Positions 32,144 to 41,542 of a stretch of DNA of 46,211 nt are shown in pieces. Below the pieces are notes generated by a model, which ran no database searches, had not been told where the DNA came from, and saw nothing but the letters and a program-made list of their open reading frames with translations. Position numbers and translations under genes: made by a program. Positions within the stretch are counted from its first letter, which is position 1. Each line of letters starts with the position of its first letter. Source of the DNA: CAYUHJ01 sp964444365 (GTDB lineage: Bacteria; Planctomycetota; Planctomycetia; Gemmatales; Gemmataceae); the NCBI GenBank assembly GCA_964444365.1, contig CAYUHJ010000023.1, forward strand, positions 1 to 46,211, read 5' to 3'.

Positions 32144-32499
32144 ATCGACCTGTTCGCGATGGCGTTGCGGACTGCGGTTGCGAATCTCGCCGACAGCGAG
32201 CCAGTCCTCGCCGGATCGAACCCGCGAAACAACTGACCCGGCATCACCAAGAGGCGCTCCGCGATCTCGGCCGCGGCTCGCTCAGATTCTTCTTCGTCGT
32301 CGATTCCGGCGTTCCGCAGCGAAGCCAGGATGAACTCCATCCAGTGTGTTCTTCGTAGTGCGAGCAGCGCGGCTTTGCGATCCGGATCGCGACTGGTTCG
32401 GATCAGTTCGTCGAGTTGATCGCGAAAAAGGCCGTTGAACGCTCCAATGTCGAGCCGACCAGACTCGTCAAGAACGAGCCATAGTACGAATGTGTCCAT
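32140..32499 (-). pseudogene. N-terminal half of a split sigma-factor-like protein
   Basis: A 119-aa frame beginning 'MDTFVLWLVLDESGRLDIGA' with 'ASLRNAGIDDEEESERAAAE' and 'GQLFRGFDPARTGSLSARFA', then 'TAVRNAIANR'. The order (helix, acidic helix, LF-x-G-[FY]-D-x-x-x-x-G-x-L-x-x-[RW]F, then xAVxNxI) is the region-2-like pattern of a conserved planctomycete family. Its stop overlaps the start of the C-terminal half. Divergent from the gene at 32602. Confidence 0.5.
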
Positions 32500-32601
32500 G
32501 CCTTATCTATTCGCAGAGCGGCGGAACTCCGATTTGCTCGTTCGTCCGGCTGTCCACGGTGTGATTCCGTGGGGGAGATTTTATTCCTGGGGGAATCGGT
32601 C

Positions 32602-33168
32602 ATGGCACACTTGGGACATTTCGTCGTGCAACTCCGAGGAGCCCGAGGCTGGAGGCGGGAAGGACTTGCGGCCCGCCTGTGCATGGAAAACCGTGCGGAG
32701 GCAATGGAGATGCTCGCCGCGTTGGAAACGAAAGGCGTAGCGGATTGGCGGTTCTCGAACCGCATCCGCCTTGCGTTCCGGATCGCGTGGCAGGATTGGG
32801 ACGAGGTGGTCGATCTCTGTCGACTTTTGAGCCGGGTGCCGCGACGACGAAAACGACTTCCGGGCGCGGTCGTGGATGTGCCGAAGTCGGTGTTCGTTGT
32901 GAGAGAGTTTGTGGCGTTCTTCGCAGCAATCAACCGGACGCATTGCGCAGAGCAGACGATTGTGGCCCGGCTACGCGATCACATCGGGCTGACGGAGGAG
33001 GAGATTCGCGGGATAAAAGTTGAAGACTTCTATCCCGCGAAGTGCTGGATTCGTGTCCTGACACTTGACGGGGGCGGGGTAAAATTCGGAATGGCACTTG
33101 GATCTATTATTGCATACGGCATGCTGCGAGGCGGGTCAACTAGCGTTCGCCAGCCTCGTCGCAGGTAA
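32602..33168 (+). CDS. protein of unknown function, possibly a recombinase remnant (188 aa)
   Basis: Start ATG at 32602 with a G-rich ribosome site. No firm family. The first third (HFVVQLRGARGWRREGLAAR, then ENRAEAMEMLAALETKG) is helical and could be a DNA-binding domain. The segment 'IVARLRDHIGLTEEEIRGIK' followed by VEDFYPAKCWIRV has the spacing of tyrosine-recombinase box I (L-x-x-x-x-G-L-x-x-x-E-[IL]-x-x-[IL]-x-x-x-D), but the expected Arg is a Thr and the C-terminal catalytic part is missing. The gene stops 6 bp before the convergent propeller gene, so it may have been cut when the toxin/immunity block arrived. Weak inference. Confidence 0.4.
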   Translation: MAHLGHFVVQLRGARGWRREGLAARLCMENRAEAMEMLAALETKGVADWRFSNRIRLAFRIAWQDWDEVVDLCRLLSRVPRRRKRLPGAVVDVPKSVFVVREFVAFFAAINRTHCAEQTIVARLRDHIGLTEEEIRGIKVEDFYPAKCWIRVLTLDGGGVKFGMALGSIIAYGMLRGGSTSVRQPRRR

Positions 33169-33174
33169 TGGATT

Positions 33175-34281
33175 CTACCCTTCAAATTCAATGACTTGGA
33201 AATCGGTATCGTCTGAAGTTGGCAAAGTACGCGAGCGCAACCATGTAAATTGGTTGCGGTGTCGCATGGCCGAATTATCTCGACCAGTTTCCACTCCCCA
33301 TACAGCAAGTTCTGTCTCTGTCGCTGTTATGAGACCTGCTCCCCCATCTAGTACGGCAAGCCCGACTATGCTTGAGGTGTGGGCATTAAAAGTGGAAATC
33401 AGTTTTCCGTCGTTAGTCGAATAGACCGACACGCCACCACTACTGTTGGGCACAAAAAGCCGATCGGAATCGCTGTTAAACGCGATTGTATCCCAATTGA
33501 GAAATTGACGAGGCCTCGTAGGGAGACCGGGCTGACTCACCCGAAAAACTTGACGAGGGGCTACCAATTCGATAAGTTCAATAGTCGTCGACTCATCGAA
33601 TTCGATGATTGCAAGAAATCGTCCGCAACGACTGACACAGTAGCCATCGGGTCGAGTGTAAGAAATGATTTGATGTAAATACAAGTCGTAATTTATTGCC
33701 GAGAAGAAGCAGATCTCCGTCGCACCTTGCGAGTCTCGAACTGAAATGATGTGCTCTGAAGAAAAAAACGGTATGCAATGACGTTGGCCGAAATACTTTG
33801 ATTCACAAACCGTAGATCCACTATGAATGTCATACACGATATTCCGCGTTGTAAGTGAGTTCCCGGACATGATAGTATGCCCAGCCAGTAGGACATGCCT
33901 ATCAACGGGCAGCATGGTTGCGCGCCAATACTGCCCAGGCATGCCGATCTGCGTTTCGATTCCATGTTGATTCATCAATATGCAACCCGATTCAGGAGAG
34001 ACTATGGCATACCGCTCATTCCGTAAATGGAATGAAACATCGGGAGAAGATGACCGAATATAGCCGCCGATGTCCACAAGTGGGAAATTGATCCGAGACC
34101 ACTGTGTCCGATTGTCCACAAAAACACGCTCTCGAACGACTTCCAGATTTCCTCGGGTCAGATTGTATGTTGTGATAGCATTATCTGCACTGTGAGCAAC
34201 GGCTAGTAAAGATCCATTACAGTTCCCTCGAACGCCCGTGCATGGATATTTGGTTTTTGACCTGGCAAGTTCCTTGAGCAT
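33175..34281 (-). CDS. beta-propeller (WD40-like) protein, candidate immunity protein of the giant toxin
   Basis: A 368-aa protein whose ATG overlaps the toxin stop codon by one base (TAATG), so translation is coupled. The sequence consists of repeated four-strand blades: 'GSLLAVAHSADNAITTYNLT', 'YDIHSGSTVCESKYFG', 'CGRFLAIIEFDESTTIELIE', 'DRLFVPNSSGGVSVYSTNDG' and 'GAGLITATETELAVWGVETG', typical of WD40/YVTN-type propellers. No signal peptide, so it acts in the cytoplasm. The base composition is clearly more AT-rich than the flanks, like the toxin tip, which suggests that both arrived together. The position directly after a Hint-deaminase tip makes immunity the natural reading, though propellers are unusual in that role. 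Alternative: a lost or unrelated accessory protein. Confidence 0.75.
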   Translation of the reverse strand: MLKELARSKTKYPCTGVRGNCNGSLLAVAHSADNAITTYNLTRGNLEVVRERVFVDNRTQWSRINFPLVDIGGYIRSSSPDVSFHLRNERYAIVSPESGCILMNQHGIETQIGMPGQYWRATMLPVDRHVLLAGHTIMSGNSLTTRNIVYDIHSGSTVCESKYFGQRHCIPFFSSEHIISVRDSQGATEICFFSAINYDLYLHQIISYTRPDGYCVSRCGRFLAIIEFDESTTIELIELVAPRQVFRVSQPGLPTRPRQFLNWDTIAFNSDSDRLFVPNSSGGVSVYSTNDGKLISTFNAHTSSIVGLAVLDGGAGLITATETELAVWGVETGRDNSAMRHRNQFTWLRSRTLPTSDDTDFQVIEFEG

Positions 34282-37200
34282 TACTGTCCCTCAATAACAT
34301 CTGTTAGAGTGCGGTTGATCGCTGGCCCGATCCCCCGACGATTAACATTGTAATCATATGACCAGAATACTTTGCATTCAGGAATGTTTGATGCTGCCAA
34401 GATTGATTGGCAATCTGAACAGGGCGACCGTTCTGTGTAGAATGCAATAATATCGTTGGGTGTGCGGCCAATATTGTGAAGCAAAGTCAGCACAATTGGC
34501 TCCGAGTGCAGGCTGGAATCCGCATCGGAATCGGCAACAATATAGTCGACGCCGCCTGTCGCCGTTCGATACTCGATTACAGCGACGTTTCGCCCCCCGC
34601 TTAGGAATTGCCCCCCTGCTGGCGCATGCTGAATTCGATACTCGATTGCTCGGTCCACGAGATGTTGTGCGTGACCTGCAAAATGGTAGCGATACGCCAA
34701 TCTGTTGGCTTCAACTCGATAGGCGTTGTGAGACCAGACGCTAAAGCCCCATTCTTCAGTGCCGACAAAGTAAGTGTGATAATCCGCCACCCGTAGGTTA
34801 TATACAGTCTGCCACTCACCTGTGTCGCGGACTCCATCGACGCATCGCCACACGCCGTCCTCACAAAGCAATGTGTCACCAGCCTTCAACTCCCGAACTG
34901 CTACCCATCCGCTTTCCCAAGCATAGAACGGGTGCTCGCCGCTTGTCCCAATCACCCGCCCGCCGATCAGCAGTTCCCACACGGATGCCAGCCGTGTGAA
35001 CACTTCTTCCACCACCTTTCCGACTACGGACCCGTGCGGATCGTTCTCGTCGCGGCTCAGGACGATGTCGCCAGCCCGCACGTCTTCGATATTCATTGCC
35101 CCCCAGGGCGTTCGCAGCGGTGTCCCCGCCGCAAAGCACGCGAGATCGAAGAAGCATGTCGCACGGACATCGACGAGTGACTGTACTTCCAGTTTCAAAT
35201 CTTCAGCAAGTTTTCGGAACGACTCGGTCGTCGTCTTCAACGCAACCGACACGTTCTTCGCGGCCACGCCCGGTTTCGTCGGCGCGTTCTTCGTGGCAAC
35301 GGCCATCGCGGTGATGGCGGCGTTCGCGTCGTCCACCAACTTCTTCAACGCAGTCTCGACGTTCGTCCGCAACTGCGGGTTCAGTTTTGCCGGCAAGTCC
35401 CGCTTCAAGTCGAGTTCGGCTGCGGGAGCCGCACCCGCCGACCGCATGACGACCGCTTTGCCGTTCACGTTCGCCACCCACAACTTCACGTCCACGCCCG
35501 CCACCTTCATCGGTGGCAGCGTGGTGATCACGTTGTCCGGCTCGTTGTCCGGCTTCTTGAACAACGCCTTCGCCCGGTCGACCACCTTCCCGATGGCCGC
35601 CTCGACCCGCGCCCGCGGCAACGCTTGAATCTGCTGAATCTTGTCCGCCACGTCGCGGGGCAGGCTGCCGATGGACAGTTGCGCCGCCCCGAACGACAGC
35701 CCGACCGGGATCAACCCGTTCAGGAACGTCGTCACGTCGCGGGCCAACGCCTGGGCCGCCGGCATCTGCGTCGGCGTGTTGTCGATGTTCACCGTCACAG
35801 TCCGGTTGTTCACCACGTCCGCCATCCGGCCGGCGATGGTGCCGACGAGTTCCCCCAGACCCTGGAACTTCTGCAAGTTGTCGACGACCCACGTCACCGT
35901 CTTGTACACGCTGGACAGCACCCCGGCGGCCGGCACCGCGAACTTCGCCGCGACGGTCGCCACCACCTTCGGCACGACGCTGTTGGTGACGTAGTCGACC
36001 GCCGCCTTGATCGCCGCGTCCTTGAGTTGGGCGGGCGTCAGCGCCTCCTTCTGCATCGCCAGCCAGTCGAACACCTGGGCCGTCCCGCCCGCCAGCAACT
36101 TCTCGATCTCGGTGTACGCCTGGTTGATGAGGGCGATGTTCCCTGCCCCCATCTTCTGCACCAGGATGCCCTGGATGTCTTCCCACGTTAGGTGGAACGC
36201 CTCCAGGAGCCACGGGCCGACGCTCGCGGCGCTCGTGACATCGATCCCGTTCAGCGACGGGAAGTCGGACAAGCCGCCGGTGGCCCACTTCAGCACCTCC
36301 TTCGGCAGCGTGTCGGCGAGCCCGGTGAAGAAGTCCTGGACGCCCTTGCCGACGCTGCTCGCCAGCGCGGTCGCGACGCCGACCGGGTCGTTCACCAGCG
36401 CGGTGAGCAGGGATTGGGCGGCGGCGAGGTTGTTGCCGACCATCGCCTCCAGTTTGGTCCACAGGGTCGTGAACGTCTGGCCGAGTTCCCCGAGTTGCTG
36501 GACGAACTTCTGGGCGACCGCCTGCGACGCGGCCACCACCTGATCGCCGAGGTAGAGCGCCGCCTGTCCCGCCTGGTTCACCGCCCAGCTGATCGTCTCC
36601 CCCGCCCGGCTCCACTGCTCGTAGGCGAACGCCTGGATCGTCTGGGCACCGATCTGGATGCCGCGGGCGACCGAGGTGACGGTGTACGCGGCCGCATTGC
36701 CGATGTCGGTCGCGACGCTGACCGCCCCGCCCCACACGCGGGACAGGAACCCGCCCTCGTCGGCCGTCAGCGATTCCATCGCCTGCGTCGACACCGCGTC
36801 GCCGGGGGACGCGCCGGGCGGGGCGGACGGCGGCCGACCGGTGAGGACCGGGTTCCCGGCGGCGTCCCGGCCGAACGTCCACGGGCCGTACCGGTCCGAG
36901 ATCGAGACCGGCTTGCCGTCGGCCCCGTAGGTGTACGCGAGGTACTGGTTGTCGGCGGCCAGTCCCACCTGGCGGGTGGCGACGCGGCCGAGCGGGTCGA
37001 GCGTCTCGGTGATCCGGTGCTGGTTGCCCGTAAAAATTTGCCCCGAGAACCCGCCCTGGCTGTAGGTCAGGGTGATCTGAGGGACCGGTCGATCCGGCTG
37101 CTGGTGGGTGCGGATGACCCCGGCCATCTTGTCGGCCGAGATTTCGCGGGCACCGGCGTTCAGCGAAATGTCGCGGATCGTCCCCGACGCGAGGATCTGG

Positions 37201-39083
37201 TTCGCCCGGTCGGCCACGATGGGTCCGGTCTGGTTGCGGAACTGGAGCCGCTCGATCCGAGAGTTCGGCCCGCCGAACATGCCGCCGAAGTCGCCGCGGG
37301 CCGAGACGGTGACCGTGCCGCTGTCCCCGACCAGAACCTGCCCGACGTGCCCGTCGCCGACGAAGGCGTCGAGGTTGCGGGTCGTGTTCGTGTTGACGGT
37401 CAGCGTGACGGCCGGCGTGTTCGACCCGTCGACCCGGTCGAAGGCGAAGTTGGAGGACAGGTCGTAGGTCGCCTGCGGCGTCAGCAGGGTCGCGGCCAGT
37501 CCGGTGATCTGCTTGTCGAACCGGACCGTCGTGCCGGGGTTGTACGCCTTCGACTCCGTCGCCCCGTCCGGGTTCGTCCACGTCAGGTGCACGGCCCCGG
37601 TGCCGGCGACGCGGACGAGCCGGTCGCCGAGCACCTGGAACGTCTCGGTGAAGGTTTCGCTGCGGTCGCCGTCCTGGTCGGTGACGTAGGCCCGGACGGT
37701 GTGGCTCGTCCCGGCCGCGAGGTCGGTGAGCACGTAGTCGGGCGAGTCCGAGCCCGCGAACGCGCCGCCGTCGAGCGAGTAGTGGTACTCGAAGCCGGCC
37801 TCCGTGTCGGCCCCCGACGGGTCGGTGACGGTCCCGAACGACAGCGTGACGGGCGTTCCGGGCAGCAGCCGCCCCGTCTTCGTCGGGTCGACCAACTTGA
37901 AGGTCGTGGACGGGCCGACGCCGCCGACGTTGACCGCCACGTCGCTGACGGTCTCGTTCCCGGCGGGGTCGAGGAAGGAGAACCCGGCCGGGTACAGCCC
38001 GTTGTCGTCGTAGGTGTGGGTGAAGGTGAACGACTTAGAGCCGTCGGCGCGGATGAGGACGTTCTTCCACTGGCTCCGGGGGACGATGGCGTACTCGCCC
38101 GTCCCCTCCCAATCCGCCCACAGGCCGGGAGTCTCGGTGGGATCGGTGTCGCGCACCCCGGCCACCGAGAAGGAAACCGGCGAGCCTTCCCGCAGCGTCT
38201 GGCCCGGCGTGAGAACCACTTCCCCGGCGGGAGCGAGGTCGCCGACGGTGACGGTGATCGTGTCGATGCTGTCGTTGCCCTTGCGGTCGACCGCGCGGAG
38301 GGCGACCCAGTAGGTGCCGGGGTCGACGAACACGTGCGTCGGCGTCAGGCTCCCGGTTGCGGTCGGGTCGGCCTTGAACTGGATGCCGTCGTAACTGAAG
38401 TCCCACTGAACCGTCGCGATTCCGGAGTAGTCGCTCGCGGTGCCGGAGAATTGCACCGCGTCCCCGGTGTTCGCGGCGAGATCGACGCCCGCGCGGACTT
38501 CGGGCGGCAGGTCGTCGACCTGGACGTTGAGGACGGCCGACCCGGTATTCCCCGCGGAATCCGTGAGGGTGTACGAGGCGACGTACCGCCCCGGCTCGTA
38601 CAGGTGCGAGATCGACGGCTGACCGGGACCGGACGAGGCCGTGCCGTCGCCGAACTTCCACGTCAAGGATGACAGGCTCACCGACGGCCGGTTCGTCGAC
38701 TGGTCGATCAAATTCAACCACGGCGGGATGCCCTCCCACCAGCCCGCCGCCTCCAGGTCCGCCGGGTAGCCCTCGTAGGAGTAGGCGTCCTCGCCGGGCA
38801 GGACGACCAGGGCCGGCACGTCAGTCACCTGGACGGTCGCCGTCCGCACCTGCGGGTTGCCGTCGGCGTCGTACACCTCGGCGGCGATGGTGTACGTCCC
38901 CGGCGCGACGAACGTGTGCGAGGCCTTCCGCCCGTAGGAGGTCGAATCGGTGTGCGTCCCGTCAAAGTTGAAGTCCCAGCCCGCCTCGATCCCCGGTGCC
39001 CCGCCGACCAGGTTGAAATTCACGCTGGAGCCAACCGTGACGCGAGTGGCACTCGCTCGAACGGTGGGAAGCGGCGGTGGGGG
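34281..39083 (-). CDS. giant secreted polymorphic toxin, C-terminal part: PKD repeats, Hint domain, deaminase tip
   Basis: About 1,600 aa in one open frame, the C-terminal part of a gene starting near 42205. It opens after a probable one-base frame error at a G5 run (39079-39083). Order: several PKD-type domains (WDFNFDGTH, WKFGDGTASSGP, WDFSYDGIQFK); a strand-rich stretch; one YD/RHS-like repeat (LDPLGRVATRQVG); a long helical region with 'VARGIQIGAQTIQAFAYEQW'. From nt 35138 to 34722 follows a complete Hint domain (CFAAGTPLRTPWG, TSGEHPFYAW, YNLRVADYHTYFVG, ending SHNA). The last 146 residues are a predicted deaminase tip with the zinc motifs 'LHSEPIVL' (H-x-E) and 'TERSPCSDCQ' (PCxxC), nearest in pattern to the XOO_2897-type toxins. 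The Hint would release the tip by self-cleavage. The immunity candidate overlaps the stop codon. Confidence 0.82.
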   Translation of the reverse strand, partial: PPPPLPTVRASATRVTVGSSVNFNLVGGAPGIEAGWDFNFDGTHTDSTSYGRKASHTFVAPGTYTIAAEVYDADGNPQVRTATVQVTDVPALVVLPGEDAYSYEGYPADLEAAGWWEGIPPWLNLIDQSTNRPSVSLSSLTWKFGDGTASSGPGQPSISHLYEPGRYVASYTLTDSAGNTGSAVLNVQVDDLPPEVRAGVDLAANTGDAVQFSGTASDYSGIATVQWDFSYDGIQFKADPTATGSLTPTHVFVDPGTYWVALRAVDRKGNDSIDTITVTVGDLAPAGEVVLTPGQTLREGSPVSFSVAGVRDTDPTETPGLWADWEGTGEYAIVPRSQWKNVLIRADGSKSFTFTHTYDDNGLYPAGFSFLDPAGNETVSDVAVNVGGVGPSTTFKLVDPTKTGRLLPGTPVTLSFGTVTDPSGADTEAGFEYHYSLDGGAFAGSDSPDYVLTDLAAGTSHTVRAYVTDQDGDRSETFTETFQVLGDRLVRVAGTGAVHLTWTNPDGATESKAYNPGTTVRFDKQITGLAATLLTPQATYDLSSNFAFDRVDGSNTPAVTLTVNTNTTRNLDAFVGDGHVGQVLVGDSGTVTVSARGDFGGMFGGPNSRIERLQFRNQTGPIVADRANQILASGTIRDISLNAGAREISADKMAGVIRTHQQPDRPVPQITLTYSQGGFSGQIFTGNQHRITETLDPLGRVATRQVGLAADNQYLAYTYGADGKPVSISDRYGPWTFGRDAAGNPVLTGRPPSAPPGASPGDAVSTQAMESLTADEGGFLSRVWGGAVSVATDIGNAAAYTVTSVARGIQIGAQTIQAFAYEQWSRAGETISWAVNQAGQAALYLGDQVVAASQAVAQKFVQQLGELGQTFTTLWTKLEAMVGNNLAAAQSLLTALVNDPVGVATALASSVGKGVQDFFTGLADTLPKEVLKWATGGLSDFPSLNGIDVTSAASVGPWLLEAFHLTWEDIQGILVQKMGAGNIALINQAYTEIEKLLAGGTAQVFDWLAMQKEALTPAQLKDAAIKAAVDYVTNSVVPKVVATVAAKFAVPAAGVLSSVYKTVTWVVDNLQKFQGLGELVGTIAGRMADVVNNRTVTVNIDNTPTQMPAAQALARDVTTFLNGLIPVGLSFGAAQLSIGSLPRDVADKIQQIQALPRARVEAAIGKVVDRAKALFKKPDNEPDNVITTLPPMKVAGVDVKLWVANVNGKAVVMRSAGAAPAAELDLKRDLPAKLNPQLRTNVETALKKLVDDANAAITAMAVATKNAPTKPGVAAKNVSVALKTTTESFRKLAEDLKLEVQSLVDVRATCFFDLACFAAGTPLRTPWGAMNIEDVRAGDIVLSRDENDPHGSVVGKVVEEVFTRLASVWELLIGGRVIGTSGEHPFYAWESGWVAVRELKAGDTLLCEDGVWRCVDGVRDTGEWQTVYNLRVADYHTYFVGTEEWGFSVWSHNAYRVEANRLAYRYHFAGHAQHLVDRAIEYRIQHAPAGGQFLSGGRNVAVIEYRTATGGVDYIVADSDADSSLHSEPIVLTLLHNIGRTPNDIIAFYTERSPCSDCQSILAASNIPECKVFWSYDYNVNRRGIGPAINRTLTDVIEGQ

Positions 39084-41532
39084 AGGAGGAGGATGTCCGC
39101 CGCGCCGTTGGGGTCGCTGGCCGTCGCCGAGTACCCGGACTCCTGCCCGGCGTGGACGACCCACAGCAGGTTCGCGAGCGACACCTCGGGGGCTTCGTTC
39201 GGGGCCGGGAACGGGTCGAACACCGGGTCGACCACCGGAGCCGGCTCGACGTGGACGCGGATCACCGACAGGTTCCCGTCCAACGCCACGCTGCCGGTCG
39301 TCGCGTGGACGACGGAGTGCGGCTGGACGTAGAACGTCGCCTCCCCGGAAAAGCCGGTCGCGGGCGTGAAGGTCAGCATCGACCCCGCGACGGAAACCGT
39401 CCCCGCGTCCGTCCCCCGGAACACCGTGTACGACAGGTCGGCCCCCGGCGACGCGACCGACGCGAGCGGGATGGTGACCGACTGGCCTTCGGTGGTCGTG
39501 GCAAACTGCTTGACCGGGTACGGCCGCGAGTCGATCCGCACGTCGGTGGCGGCCGGCCCGCCGGCCTTGCCCGCGACGTACCCCGCCCCGCCGGGCGCGA
39601 CCGCGAGTTCAAACCCCTTCCGCACGTCGTTCGGGCCGGTCAACTCGCGCTGTTTCGTCGACAGGGTGATGTCGGCCGAGTTCTCCCCGGCCGCGAACGT
39701 GACCCGCCCGGATTGGGCCCCGAAACTGCCCACCGACGAAGCCAGCGTGTAATCCTTCCCCCACGCCGCGAGCGGGTCGTTCGTCGAGTCCGCCCCCCGG
39801 ACAAAGGTGACCGGCAGCGGGCGGGACAGGTCGCCGCCCGAGCGGTTGACGTGGACGCTGCCGCCCAGCCCCTCGGCGACCGTCAACGGGCCGCTGCCGA
39901 TCCAGACCACCGGCGGGTCGTCGGCCAGGGCCAGGTTCGCGGTGCCCACGGTGCCGACATCGTAGGTCGCGCCCGCGACGACCGTCGCGCGGACGGACTC
40001 CGCTCCCTCGACGAGGTTGTCCTTTTTCGGAGTGACGACGAGGGTGGCCGTCAGCTGGTTCGCCGAAAAGGTGACCTGAAGAGGGGCAGTGAAATCAGCG
40101 TTCCGGTCGGCGATCCCGCCACCGGTCTCGAACTGGACCGTGACCTTCAAGGTTTTGGACGTGTCCCCGCCGGCGCGGGTGAGGACGAACGTCCCGTTCG
40201 CGACCCCGTTCGCGTCGTTGCCGACTTCGGACGCGGCGATCCCGGCGGCAATCGTCACCTTCGGCAACGGGTCGGTGACGTACACCGAGACCGTCGAAGT
40301 CGCCGTCTCGACGCCGTCGGTGGCCGTCACGGTCGCGGTGAACGTCCCCTTGGCGGCGTAAGTGTGGCTGGGAGCGATTCCCGTGTCGGTCGAGCCGTCG
40401 CCGAAGTCCCACGAGTAGGTGTACCCGCTCCCCGCTCCGCCGGCGGCGGTTGCCGAGAACGTGGACGCCCGACCGAGCGGAACGGTGTTGGTGCCCGATG
40501 CGGTGACCGTGAGCGGGGCGGACACGGTGACGCTGACGCTGCCGGATGTCGTCCCGCCCTTGCCGTCGCTCGCCAGATAGGTGAACGAGTCCGACCCGAA
40601 CCACGCGGCGCTGCTCGGCGTAAAGGTCGCGACGCCGAACGCATCAATGACCACCGAGCCGTTCGCGGGCTGGGTCGCGACGGTCGCGGTGAGCGGGTCG
40701 CCATCGGGATCGGAGTCGTTGGCCAGGACGTTGACCGAGCCGGGCCGACCGGCGCGGGTCGACAGGGTGTCGGACTGCGTCTGCGGCACCCGGTTCGGCT
40801 CGACCACGTAAACGGGCACGGTGGCCGATGCGGTCTCGCCGTCGAGACTCGCGGTCACCGTCGCCGTGAAATTCCCCGCCGCCGCGTACAAGTGGGACGG
40901 GTTCGCGCCGGAACCGGTTTGCCCGTCGCCGAAGTCCCACGAGTACGAGTACCCGCTGCCCGCGCCTCCGGAAGCGGTCGCCGAGAAGTCAGACGGCGTC
41001 CCCCGGACGACGTTCCCGGAAGGACCGGTTGCGGTCACCGCGAGGGGGGCCGTCACGGTCACCGAGACGGTGCCACTCGCCGTTCCGCCTTGACCGTCGG
41101 CCGCGGTGTAGGTGAACGAGTCCGAGCCGAAGAACCCGGCGGTCGGGGTGTAGGTCGCCAGTCCGGACGAATCGACGGCGACCGACCCGTTGGCCGGCTG
41201 TGTGTACGATGCGACGGTCAGAGAGTCGCCGTCCGGGTCGGTGTCGTTCGCCAGCACGTTGACCGAGCCGGGCGCGTTGAACCGGGTCGTGAGGGAGTCG
41301 GAACCCGCGGCGGGCGGCCGGTTTGTTCGGACCAGCCCGAAGTCGGCGTCCGTCACCGGCTGGCCGGAGGTCAGCGACACCGCGCGAACGCCACCGGCCG
41401 GCAATGTGAAGGCGAACCCGCCCGGAGCGGTCGCCACCACGGAATAGGCTCCGGGTGACAGTGAGTCGAACCGGTACGTCCCGTCGATCGCCGTGGTGGC
41501 CGTTCGATCCGCTTGTCCCGCCGCCGTCAACG
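39080..41532 (-). CDS. giant secreted polymorphic toxin, middle part: SdrD_B, cadherin-like, PKD and Calx-beta domains
   Basis: About 817 aa in frame between an N gap and the frame break at 39079-39083; the stop at 39020 belongs to the wrong frame after the break. It begins with the end of an SdrD_B domain (YRFDSLSPGAYSVVATAPGG), then two nearly identical cadherin-like modules (SVNVLANDTDPDGDSLTV ... SDSFTYTAADGQGG; SVNVLANDSDPDGDPLTA ... SDSFTYLASDGKGG), each followed by a PKD domain (YSWDFGDGQTGSGANPSHLY; YSWDFGDGSTDTGIAPSHTY). A Calx-beta-like stretch follows (GTFVLTRAGGDTSKTLKVTV), then strand-rich domains. These are typical extracellular stalk modules, so the toxin is displayed or secreted at the surface. 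Repeated modules explain why assembly failed here. Confidence 0.78.
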
Positions 41533-41542
41533 NNNNNNNNNN
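41533..41542. other. assembly gap (10 N)
   Basis: Ten N inside the giant gene. Both flanks carry CAACG, and the frames on the two sides do not match, so the size is not reliable. Confidence 0.99.

Noticed and set aside
34460..34744. Small plus-strand frames opposite the deaminase tip
   Set aside because: Antisense to motifs that are clearly conserved (H-x-E, PCxxC), with no sign of independent coding.
35203..38672. Long frames on both strands within the giant toxin gene
   Set aside because: Both the 792-aa minus-strand and the 826-aa plus-strand frames lack domain patterns; the PKD, Hint and deaminase motifs lie only in the frame ending at 34281.
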